This document shows positions 7,264 to 13,235 of a stretch of DNA of 13,235 bases, piece by piece (position 1 is the first letter of the stretch; each line of letters opens with the position of its first letter). Under the pieces are notes generated by a model, which did not search any database, was not told the DNA's origin, and was given only the letters and a program-made list of their open reading frames with translations. Both the position numbers and the translations under genes were made by a program. The DNA is from an archaeon (GTDB taxonomy: Archaea; Thermoproteota; Nitrososphaeria; Nitrososphaerales; CADDZS01), in assembly GCA_021806865.1 (NCBI GenBank), contig JAKAPU010000061.1, forward strand, positions 1-13,235, in the 5' to 3' direction.

Positions 7264-7264
7264 T
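7257..7264 (+). promoter_or_regulatory. Strong Shine-Dalgarno sequence for livM, overlapping the livH stop
   Basis: GAGGTGAT is an eight-base match to the complement of the archaeal 16S rRNA 3' end (AUCACCUC). It should direct initiation some 4-9 bases downstream, at about 7268-7274. The in-frame codons there are ATC (7268) and ACG (7271); no ATG, GTG or TTG is present. The site therefore argues for a livM start well before the first in-frame ATG at 7355. Confidence 0.6.
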
Positions 7265-7267
7265 AGG

Positions 7268-8245
7268 ATCACGCAAAAAGAAAAAGCAGTACTAAAGCAA
7301 CCGAGGTCACTTCAAAAGCCGGCGATTGCAAAGATAGTTCTTATCATCGTAGCAATGCTGATTTTACTCGTCTTTCCGATTTCCGGAGCCGTCACATTCC
7401 TCGTGGAAACGCTGCTTCTCTACTTCCTCTATGTCTCACTGTCTACAAGTTGGAACTTTGTTGGTGGCTTCGCCAATCTCCTGAATTTAGGTCATGCGGC
7501 ATTCTTTGGAATAGGTGCATTTTTCTTCACAATCTATACTGTTGCAGGTGTACCGTTCACGGTTTCAATGTTTCTAGGCGCGGGAACATCAGCTCTGTTT
7601 GCTCTCCTGCTAACTCCCACTTTCAGGCTAAAGGGAGACTATTTTGCTATAGCCACGTTGATTCTGCCTTTTGTTATGCAAAGCGCTCTAGTCTACATAT
7701 TCAATGTAACCACTGAATCACTTCCGCTCTCTACTAGACTTCCAGTTCTTGATTACTACTACATGTCTTTTGCTCTTATGCTATTCTCCATCGGCTTGAT
7801 CTTCTTTTTCCTGCGCTCTCGCTACGGGTACGCTCTTAGGGCGATGGGAGAAGACGAGGAGGCTGCAAGAGGGCTTGGGGTTAAGATTGTCTTTTACAAA
7901 TCAACGGCTCTGTGTCTGAGCGCCTTCATAGCTGGATTTGCAGGAGTCATTTACGTTCAGTATCTAACCGTTCTTCTTCCAAAATTCATGTTTGATCTCT
8001 CATGGACCTTGCTCCCCGTATTCATGACTCTGATTGGAGGAATCAGAACACAGTGGGGTCCGATAATTGGAGCGATAATTTACGGAGTCTTGTCCCAGTA
8101 CATCACAGTGATTCTTCCTGGATCGGCCTACAGTCTACTGATTTTCGCGGTGATTATCATACTGATTGCTAGATTTGCTCCAGGTGGCCTTGCATCGATC
8201 AGATTCCGAAGGCGAAGGAGTGTCGAGTCATTTCAAGGAACATGA
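7268..8245 (+). CDS. livM: LIV-type ABC transporter permease LivM, start codon unresolved
   Basis: This is the second channel subunit. Landmarks are NFVGGFANLLNLGHAAFFGIGAF, TPTFRLKGDYFAIATL, the EAA-like loop MGEDEEAARGLGVKIVFYKS and LIGGIRTQWGPIIGA; the C-terminus is basic. The first in-frame ATG at 7355 begins in the middle of the first membrane segment (IAKIVLIIVAMLILLVF), so the true start is upstream. The frame is open back to 7259 and encodes a basic cytoplasmic tail followed by the whole segment, but has no ATG, GTG or TTG. The left coordinate marks the ATC at 7268, just after the strong GAGGTGAT motif; this gives 325 residues. Alternatives are ACG at 7271, or GTG at 7260 if one A is missing from the A-runs at 7275-7285. 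Identity is firm; the start is not. Confidence 0.88.
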   Translation: MTQKEKAVLKQPRSLQKPAIAKIVLIIVAMLILLVFPISGAVTFLVETLLLYFLYVSLSTSWNFVGGFANLLNLGHAAFFGIGAFFFTIYTVAGVPFTVSMFLGAGTSALFALLLTPTFRLKGDYFAIATLILPFVMQSALVYIFNVTTESLPLSTRLPVLDYYYMSFALMLFSIGLIFFFLRSRYGYALRAMGEDEEAARGLGVKIVFYKSTALCLSAFIAGFAGVIYVQYLTVLLPKFMFDLSWTLLPVFMTLIGGIRTQWGPIIGAIIYGVLSQYITVILPGSAYSLLIFAVIIILIARFAPGGLASIRFRRRRSVESFQGT

Positions 8246-8254
8246 TTTTGAATC

Positions 8255-8262
8255 CTTAAATT
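8255..8262 (+). promoter_or_regulatory. TATA-like box before the binding-protein gene
   Basis: CTTAAATT is centred about 38 bases before the TTG at 8296, the same geometry as the livG promoter. A separate promoter would fit the need for more binding protein than permease. Support is by position and base content only. Confidence 0.35.
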
Positions 8263-8295
8263 CGACAACGAGGTTTTCGCTTCTCGAGACCTTTC

Positions 8296-9660
8296 TTGAA
8301 AAGCACTAAACGTGCAGTATCTACTACGATTGTAGCTGTCATAATCATCATAATCATTGTAGCTGTAGTCGGCGGAGTCTACCTTGCAAGCCTGAGCACG
8401 ACATCAAGCACCACAAGCACTACCAGTACAACTTCAACTACTCAACCCATTTCAACAACATCCACGTCAACATCAACAACTACGAGTACAACAACATCCA
8501 CAAGCGTCCCGCCCTACGTACTGATCGGAGCTTCTATCCCGCTGTCTGGGAGTGTTGCTTTCTTTGGACCGGAACAAAACTTTACCTTCAACCTCGCCGT
8601 CCAACAAATTAATGCGGCCGGTGGTGTGTGCATCAAATCATTAGGCAAGTGTCTCCCACTAAAAATTTCTATCCTTGACGACGGGAGCCAGACCCAGAAC
8701 ACCCTGAACAACATGCAGACCTTCATCAACGAGGGAGCAGTTGGGATTGCTGGTCAGCTTGGAGGAAACACCGGACTCTTTACGCCGTTTGCGGAGCAGC
8801 ATCATATAATTTACGTCGGCGCTAACTACCCGATAACTTCCTCAAATCAAAACTACAGCTGGGTGTATACGATCTTCCACAACCAGAACGATGAAGCAAA
8901 CGTATTTTTCCACTGGCTTGCAAACCAGACAACTCCATCCAACACCACCGTTGCCATACTTGAAGAACAGGGTGACGATGCGAGTGCTGCAAACGGAGCA
9001 GCAGGATATCAAGTAGCCACACAGCTTGGCTTCAAAGTAGTATTCCAGGATACTTATCCGACTGGGGCGACTGTGTCCCAGCTCCAGACTGAAATGCTTA
9101 AGCTCAAACAAAACCACGTAGATGTGGTCTTTGGCCTTCCTATCCCGCCAGATGCGATCAATATGATCCAGGCGGCTCATGATGTCAACTACGTGCCGAA
9201 GGCCTGGGGTCTGACGAGAGGAACAGCCGTGTATCCATTCGGTCAAGTCTTGGGTAACCTCTCGAACTATGTCACTTCCTCCTTCGACTGGAGCCCCTAC
9301 GTGAAATACACTTGGCACTTTAACAACGCGACATTCACAACAGACGAGCTTGTAGGCAACCTTACTGCGGCAGGCATTCAGCCAATACTTGCTGGAATGT
9401 ACTGGGCAGAAGTACAGCTGATTGCACAGGCAATTGAGAATGCAAACTCGCTTCAGGAATCTGCGATCCAGCAGGCATTGAACAACATCAACATCTCAAC
9501 TCCAATAGGTCAGGTGGCATTCCTTCCAACCCACTGGGATGCGTACACCGGCCAAAACATGCTCCTATTCCAGTGGATGAACGGAACGCTGCAGATCATC
9601 TATCCAAGCTCTCAAAAGACAGCAGACGGAGTCTTCCCTATCCCTGGATGGAACTCCTAG
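8296..9660 (+). CDS. LIV-type ABC transporter substrate-binding protein with prepilin-type signal and Ser/Thr stalk
   Basis: This 454-residue extracellular binding protein delivers ligand to LivHM. It begins with a short basic tail (MKSTKRA), then a long hydrophobic segment (V8 to about A31), then a Ser/Thr-rich stalk (about 33-71), then a periplasmic-binding fold of the LivJ/LivK class starting at VLIGASIPLSGSVAFFGPEQ and including QQINAAGGV, ILDDGSQTQNTLNNMQTFI and VGIAGQLGGNTG. There is no lipobox Cys. Residues R6-A7-V8-S9 match the archaeal class III (PibD/FlaK) cleavage pattern, with the cut predicted after A7, which would leave the hydrophobic helix on the mature protein. Cys112 and Cys119 could form a disulphide. 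Several N-x-S/T sites suit surface glycosylation. The start is TTG at 8296, 50 bases after livM. The ligand cannot be read from sequence; HAAT binding proteins take amino acids, amides, urea or aromatic acids. Confidence 0.93.
   Translation: MKSTKRAVSTTIVAVIIIIIIVAVVGGVYLASLSTTSSTTSTTSTTSTTQPISTTSTSTSTTTSTTTSTSVPPYVLIGASIPLSGSVAFFGPEQNFTFNLAVQQINAAGGVCIKSLGKCLPLKISILDDGSQTQNTLNNMQTFINEGAVGIAGQLGGNTGLFTPFAEQHHIIYVGANYPITSSNQNYSWVYTIFHNQNDEANVFFHWLANQTTPSNTTVAILEEQGDDASAANGAAGYQVATQLGFKVVFQDTYPTGATVSQLQTEMLKLKQNHVDVVFGLPIPPDAINMIQAAHDVNYVPKAWGLTRGTAVYPFGQVLGNLSNYVTSSFDWSPYVKYTWHFNNATFTTDELVGNLTAAGIQPILAGMYWAEVQLIAQAIENANSLQESAIQQALNNINISTPIGQVAFLPTHWDAYTGQNMLLFQWMNGTLQIIYPSSQKTADGVFPIPGWNS
8392..8508 (+). 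repeat. Low-complexity Ser/Thr codon repeat (surface stalk)
   Basis: These bases encode residues about 33-71 of the binding protein, nearly all Ser and Thr, with repeated S-T-T triplets. Codons vary (ACA, ACT, ACC, AGC, AGT, TCA), which argues for selection on the protein rather than recent DNA slippage. In archaeal surface proteins such stretches act as glycosylated spacers. Confidence 0.8.
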
Positions 9661-9677
9661 TCAGAAAATGAATACAC

Positions 9678-9714
9678 GGCCTCCACTACTTGGAGGCCCA
9701 ACCTTCAATTTTTT
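9678..9714 (+). terminator. Hairpin and T-tract terminator after the transporter binding protein
   Basis: A perfect 8-base-pair stem, GGCCTCCA (9678-9685) with TGGAGGCC (9691-9698), encloses a 5-base loop. Ten bases later comes a run of six T (9709-9714). It begins 17 bases after the stop codon and should end the transporter transcript before the kinase. In archaea the T-tract is the main signal; the stem adds support. Confidence 0.75.
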
Positions 9715-9720
9715 GATCTG

Positions 9721-9748
9721 CTCATTTTACATGTATTCTGCAAATGAG
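9721..9748 (+). promoter_or_regulatory. Inverted repeat around a TATA-like box before the kinase
   Basis: CTCATTT (9721-9727) and AAATGAG (9742-9748) are perfect 7-base inverted arms separated by 14 bases. The TATA-like TTTTACAT (about 9724-9731) overlaps the left arm, and the right arm lies about where transcription would begin. This layout would suit a dimeric repressor or activator of the kinase gene, or a leader hairpin. It is a pattern only; no regulator is seen nearby. Confidence 0.4.
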
Positions 9749-9752
9749 AAGT

Positions 9753-9757
9753 GGTGA
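9753..9757 (+). promoter_or_regulatory. Shine-Dalgarno-like GGTGA before the kinase, decides its start
   Basis: GGTGA matches the archaeal anti-Shine-Dalgarno core and lies six bases before the ATA at 9764, normal spacing for a start codon. This favours initiation at or near 9764 over the internal ATG at 10007. Confidence 0.45.
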
Positions 9758-9763
9758 ACGAAA

Positions 9764-11332
9764 ATAGCACAATTCATTCTAGCTCACGATCTTGGAACAA
9801 CTGCTTGCAAATCCGCACTGTTTGATATCCAGGGCCACCTGATCAGGAGCATTGACACAGAATACCCCGTCAACTACTCAAAGCCTGGATGGGCAGAACA
9901 GAGTCCTGAAGACTGGTGGAAGGCAGTTGTTCTCTCAACCAAAGAAATACTGAGAACACAGGGAATCATTTCAACGGACATTGCAGGGATCAGTTTCTCC
10001 GGCCAAATGGAGGGCTGTATATCACTCGATTCGAACGGACAGCCAGTAAGGCCCGCAATAATTCACCTCGACTCCCGCGCGACAAAGGAAGCGGAGTGGT
10101 TCAAAGAAAACGTCGGTGTAGAGAAGATTGTTGAGATTACCGGCAATCTCGTAGATGCCGAGTGCACTCTTTCAAAGATTCGCTGGCTAAGAAACAACGA
10201 GCCTAAATCGTTCCAGAAGACCAAGGTGTTCCTCAGCGGCGCGAAGGACTACATAGTCCACAAGTTCTCCGGATCGCGACTGTTCACGGACTATGTTGAT
10301 GCTTCTATCTCCTTCCTCTTCGATGTGAAGAAAAACGAGTGGTCCGATCTTCTCCTCAAGGATCTAGGCATAACAGAGGACAACCTCCCGGAAGCAGTAC
10401 CTTCAGCGACAATAGTGGGGGAGGTTTCGTCGCAGGCCTCTATCGAAACAGGGATTAAAGCTGGAACTCCTCTGGTTATCGGAGGCGGCGACGCTGGCTG
10501 CGCCGCGGTTGGGGCAGGATGCGTCTCAAAGGGGGACACATGTGCAAACATTGGTTCGACCGCATGGCTTGCCACTATCTCTGATCATCCCCTTACCGGC
10601 AGGCCGCAAGGACTCTACAACCTGCGTCATCCTGATCCGAAACTATTCATGCCAATCGGGGCGGTCTTGAGCGCGGGACACTCGTACCGATGGTTGAGGG
10701 AGCAGTTCGGAACGATGGAAGTGCCAATGGCAAAATTCCTAGGAGTAACAGCCTACAACCTGATGGATGAAGAAGCAGAGAGTGTCGAGCCAGGAAGCGA
10801 TGGACTGATCTTCCTGCCATACCTGATGGGAGAGCGAACACCACATAGGGATCACAACGCCCGTGGTGTATTCTTTGGATTGTCTTTGAGCCACAAGCGC
10901 CAGCACATGATTAGAGCAGTACTTGAGGGGGTTGCCTACGGTCTTCGTAACGTGATTGACACATTCGAAGAGACAGGACTTTCCATCTCAGAAGTCAGAC
11001 TTTTTGGTGGAGGAACAAAGGGCCTAATCTGGCAGGAAATCATGACAAATATTTTCGAAAGAAAGATACTTGTGCCTCAGATCGTCGGCGAGGTCACGTC
11101 CTTTGGGGCTGCAATCACTGGAGGAGTAGGTCTCGGAATATACAAGGACTACACGAATGCAAAGAAGCTCATAAGAGTTGACCGGACTGTCAGCCCTGAT
11201 CCTGTGATTTCAAAGTTGTATTATGAGTACTATGAGATCTATCTATCACTTTACCCCCTCTTGAAAGACAAGTTCGTACAACTCGCCAAGGCAAGAGAAG
11301 CTGCCGAAAGATATAGCTCGATGGCTGGTTAG
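9764..11332 (+). CDS. FGGY-family carbohydrate kinase, xylulokinase-like, start probably ATA
   Basis: FGGY kinases phosphorylate sugars or polyols with ATP in the cytoplasm. From 9764 the product has 522 residues, close to the family's usual 480-520. The first ATPase loop HDLGTT at 8-13, the substrate segment SFSGQMEG at 78-84, HLDSRA at 101-106, the second phosphate loop with catalytic Asp in GGGDAGCAAVG (Asp243), PYLMGERTPHRDHNARGVFFGL and the adenosine loop FGGGTKG are all present and closest to xylulokinase (XylB). Where E. coli XylB has GQMHG, this protein has GQMEG, so the sugar may differ from xylulose. The first in-frame ATG (10007) is inside this substrate loop and would remove the ATP-phosphate loop. 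The frame is open only from 9758 and has no ATG, GTG or TTG before 10007; reading ATA as start gives the family-like opening MAQFILAHDLGTT. It follows the transporter after a terminator and may handle the imported compound. Confidence 0.9.
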   Translation: MAQFILAHDLGTTACKSALFDIQGHLIRSIDTEYPVNYSKPGWAEQSPEDWWKAVVLSTKEILRTQGIISTDIAGISFSGQMEGCISLDSNGQPVRPAIIHLDSRATKEAEWFKENVGVEKIVEITGNLVDAECTLSKIRWLRNNEPKSFQKTKVFLSGAKDYIVHKFSGSRLFTDYVDASISFLFDVKKNEWSDLLLKDLGITEDNLPEAVPSATIVGEVSSQASIETGIKAGTPLVIGGGDAGCAAVGAGCVSKGDTCANIGSTAWLATISDHPLTGRPQGLYNLRHPDPKLFMPIGAVLSAGHSYRWLREQFGTMEVPMAKFLGVTAYNLMDEEAESVEPGSDGLIFLPYLMGERTPHRDHNARGVFFGLSLSHKRQHMIRAVLEGVAYGLRNVIDTFEETGLSISEVRLFGGGTKGLIWQEIMTNIFERKILVPQIVGEVTSFGAAITGGVGLGIYKDYTNAKKLIRVDRTVSPDPVISKLYYEYYEIYLSLYPLLKDKFVQLAKAREAAERYSSMAG

Positions 11333-11347
11333 TTTGTAAAAACTAAC
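11328..11347. terminator. Hairpin between convergent genes
   Basis: GTTAGTTT (11328-11335) and AAACTAAC (11340-11347) form a perfect 8-base-pair stem with a 4-base loop. It includes the kinase stop codon and fills most of the 26-base gap to the stop of the convergent binding protein. The minus-strand copy carries a run of five T at 11342-11338. It could act as a weak two-way terminator. Confidence 0.4.
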
Positions 11348-11358
11348 ATGCATTCCAC

Positions 11359-13235
11359 CTAGCTAACGTACATTGTCGCAAAGTAGTACGTGCCGGTGAC
11401 GGCCGGATTGTAGTAAACTCCGTGTATGTTTGAGGTCATGACGTAAAAGTTCTCAGGATAGAATGTCCAAAGATACATCACTGCCTCGTTAGCAATCCGA
11501 TTCATCTCTGCACTAGCCTGAAGCACCGCCGTGACATTGTTGGCGTTTGTTCCTTGAACCGCTTGGTTGTAGTATTGTCCCATCTGTGTCAGGTTCCAGC
11601 CGTCTATCGCTGTGAACAGGTTGTTGGGAGCGTATAGAGGTCCAAGATAATCGGTCACCCAAGGCAAGTCGCCGACCCAGAACCCCGTGTCAAAGTAGAT
11701 CTGTCCTGAAAGCTGCTCAGTGATCATCTGTCCGAACGGCATCGGTGTCATGGAAACAGAGAGGCCCATGTTGTATGTCGAGCTGATATTGTTGATCACA
11801 GATGCAATTTGTTGCATAATCCCCTCGTTTATTGTATCGCCCGAAGGGTAGACAATTGGTATTGTCTGTGGAATCGGATGATTGCACTGTCCATTAGAAT
11901 TCAATGTGGTACACCCGAATGTATTGTTGAACACACCAGCAGGAGCGGCTGTGCCGTTTGCAAATGTAAAGTGAGTGAGAGGATGCATCATGGCATCCAA
12001 AAGTAGATTCTGTACTTCTGTTAGGTTATAGTTATACGTCGGAGTGATCGAAGAATTGAAAGCGCCAGCAGGCGGCAGTCCTGGAGGAATTGCGTTAGTC
12101 GCAACCTGACCCAGTCTATTGTTCAGATCCAAGTTTATTTCACTCATGTTGACAGCATCCGCAAACGCCAGCCTGAACCTGATGTCTGAGAACGGCTGGA
12201 AGCTGAAGTACGAGCCTGTTGCCGGATTAGTAACGTTAGTACTGAATGGGTCAAACTGAGTATCGTATGCAGTGTACGGGCCATATATCGAGACTCCATT
12301 CATAGTCGGAATGAACGTGCCATTCTGCAGCCATGCGTTCCTGTCGGCAATGTCGTAAAGGTGATCTGACGTAAGGTCGATTATCACGGCACGACCTGAT
12401 GAGGCGGCATTTTGTAAATCCAGTTCACGCGTAGTCACCGTAGGTACGTACTTTATTGTTACAGTCTGAATCTGCGGTACTATTTTGGTATGATACGGCC
12501 CGCCCCAATAGTTTGGGTTTGATTTGAGTACCACCGTGCCACTAGATTGATCGATCGAACTGATCACGTAAGGTCCTGTGCCAGCTTGCGATCCTCCAAA
12601 TGATTGATCTAGGTAGGTACCTCCGCACCCACTCGGCGTGTTGCCTGCGTTGCATGTAGCAACAAAGTCAAGGTAGTACTCGTAAAACTTCTGAGTCTCA
12701 TTTGCAGCATTCACTGTCGGGTAAGGAAGCGTGTATCCGTTCGACGAAGCATTCCACAGTGCAACATCGTGTTGTATCACGTAGTTTGGTGCTACAATGT
12801 CGGCCCAGGCCCCAGCCATAATGTACGGAAATATCGCGCTCGGATTTTGTATGTGTAATGTGAAAGTCAAAGGCCCAGTGATCTGAACAAAGTTTTGAGC
12901 AAGCACATTGTTTGCCCACGTCTGGTTATAGGCGTGAGGGCCACTCAATGTAGCACTTAAACTTGGATTCAGAAGTTGTTGCACGAGCCAAGAGTCCTGA
13001 GTGCCGTGTCCTACTGGCGTGCTACCATCCAACATTAAGAGTCTATTCAGTGAAAAGTAAACTGCGCTAGAGTTCAGAGGCTCGCCATCAGCAAATGTGA
13101 TGCCACTTCTCAAGGTAAAATTGTAAGTCGTTCCATTTGCAGAGGTTGTATAGCTCTGCGCCAACCAAGGAATGACGTCAGTGCCGCTCGTGCCGTTGAA
13201 ATAAAGAAGAGGTTCGTACACATTTTGATCGATGT
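11359..13235 (-). CDS. Extracellular solute-binding protein family 5 (peptide/nickel ABC type), N-terminus cut by window edge
   Basis: The minus-strand frame is open to the right edge and continues past the GTG at 13221 with the family-typical IDQNVYEPLLYF, so the gene starts outside the window. More than 620 residues are visible. Family 5 features include LAQSYTTSANGTTYNFTLRSGITFADGEPLNSSAVYFSLNR near the start, GTGPYVISSIDQSSGTVVLKSNPNYWGG in the middle, and DIRFRLAFADAVN; it ends naturally at YYFATMYVS. Such proteins capture oligopeptides, nickel chelates, sugars or other ligands outside the cell for an ABC importer whose other genes are not in view. There is no C-terminal membrane anchor, so attachment must be N-terminal. 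Four Cys form two C-x8-C pairs (about 190/199 and 437/446, counted from 13221), probably disulphides. Many N-x-S/T sites fit a glycosylated surface protein. It is convergent with the kinase. Confidence 0.92.
   Translation of the reverse strand, partial: IDQNVYEPLLYFNGTSGTDVIPWLAQSYTTSANGTTYNFTLRSGITFADGEPLNSSAVYFSLNRLLMLDGSTPVGHGTQDSWLVQQLLNPSLSATLSGPHAYNQTWANNVLAQNFVQITGPLTFTLHIQNPSAIFPYIMAGAWADIVAPNYVIQHDVALWNASSNGYTLPYPTVNAANETQKFYEYYLDFVATCNAGNTPSGCGGTYLDQSFGGSQAGTGPYVISSIDQSSGTVVLKSNPNYWGGPYHTKIVPQIQTVTIKYVPTVTTRELDLQNAASSGRAVIIDLTSDHLYDIADRNAWLQNGTFIPTMNGVSIYGPYTAYDTQFDPFSTNVTNPATGSYFSFQPFSDIRFRLAFADAVNMSEINLDLNNRLGQVATNAIPPGLPPAGAFNSSITPTYNYNLTEVQNLLLDAMMHPLTHFTFANGTAAPAGVFNNTFGCTTLNSNGQCNHPIPQTIPIVYPSGDTINEGIMQQIASVINNISSTYNMGLSVSMTPMPFGQMITEQLSGQIYFDTGFWVGDLPWVTDYLGPLYAPNNLFTAIDGWNLTQMGQYYNQAVQGTNANNVTAVLQASAEMNRIANEAVMYLWTFYPENFYVMTSNIHGVYYNPAVTGTYYFATMYVS

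Noticed and set aside
7260..7293. Programmed -1 frameshift at the start of livM as the leading explanation
   Set aside because: The AAA AAG runs are preceded by C and G, so they are not the classic A AAA AAG heptamer, and I saw no stimulatory stem. A non-standard start or a missing base is simpler; kept only as an alternative.
8392..8508. Short repeated units that could suggest a CRISPR array or minisatellite
   Set aside because: The repeats are degenerate Ser/Thr codons in frame within the binding protein; there are no conserved repeats with spacers.
8842..9318. Minus-strand open frame of 158 codons inside the binding protein
   Set aside because: Shadow of the conserved plus-strand binding protein; no recognisable motif.
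10007..10009. ATG at 10007 as the kinase start
   Set aside because: It falls in the GQMEG substrate loop and would delete the ATP-phosphate loop and 81 conserved codons.

Overview
The window reads as archaeal chromosomal DNA. AT-rich TATA-like boxes lie about 25-40 bases before several start codons, leaders look very short or absent, and the binding protein of the transporter carries an archaeal prepilin-type signal followed by a Ser/Thr-rich stalk. Protein style (Thr/Asn-rich secreted binding proteins, a ParB-like protein, TrpB/TrpA sequences) would fit a non-ammonia-oxidising relative of the Thaumarchaeota/Nitrososphaeria, but that placement is inference. No rRNA, tRNA, CRISPR array or insertion sequence was recognised.

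Layout. (1) Positions 1-777, minus strand: the N-terminal 259 residues of a luciferase-like (LLM) flavin/F420 oxidoreductase, cut by the window edge. (2) Divergent from it, 875-1663 plus: a strongly diverged TrpA paralogue that keeps the catalytic Glu/Asp pair. (3) A ParB/Spo0J-family protein (about 1698-2702 plus) with no ATG/GTG/TTG start where the family begins. (4) Convergent with it, a trpB-trpA pair on the minus strand (4760 down to 2706) with a clear TATA box. (5) From 4877 on the plus strand: a complete branched-chain amino-acid (LIV/HAAT) type ABC transporter, livG-livF-livH-livM, tightly overlapped, then a membrane-tethered binding protein with its own likely promoter and a strong hairpin/T-tract terminator. 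(6) 9764-11332 plus: an FGGY sugar kinase of xylulokinase type. (7) Convergent from the right, minus strand: the C-terminal 600-odd residues of a family 5 (peptide/nickel type) extracellular binding protein, cut by the right edge.

How they fit together. trpB and trpA make the last enzyme of tryptophan synthesis. The TrpA paralogue may be a stand-alone indole-3-glycerol-phosphate lyase or may have a new role. The LIV transporter genes form one import unit, and the kinase directly downstream may phosphorylate what is imported, though it has its own promoter region. The main oddities are the second TrpA, substitutions in the serine-binding loop of TrpB, a prepilin-type signal on the binding protein, very frequent TTG starts (five of eight assignable starts), and three genes (parB-like, livM, kinase) whose true N-termini lack any canonical start codon in frame.
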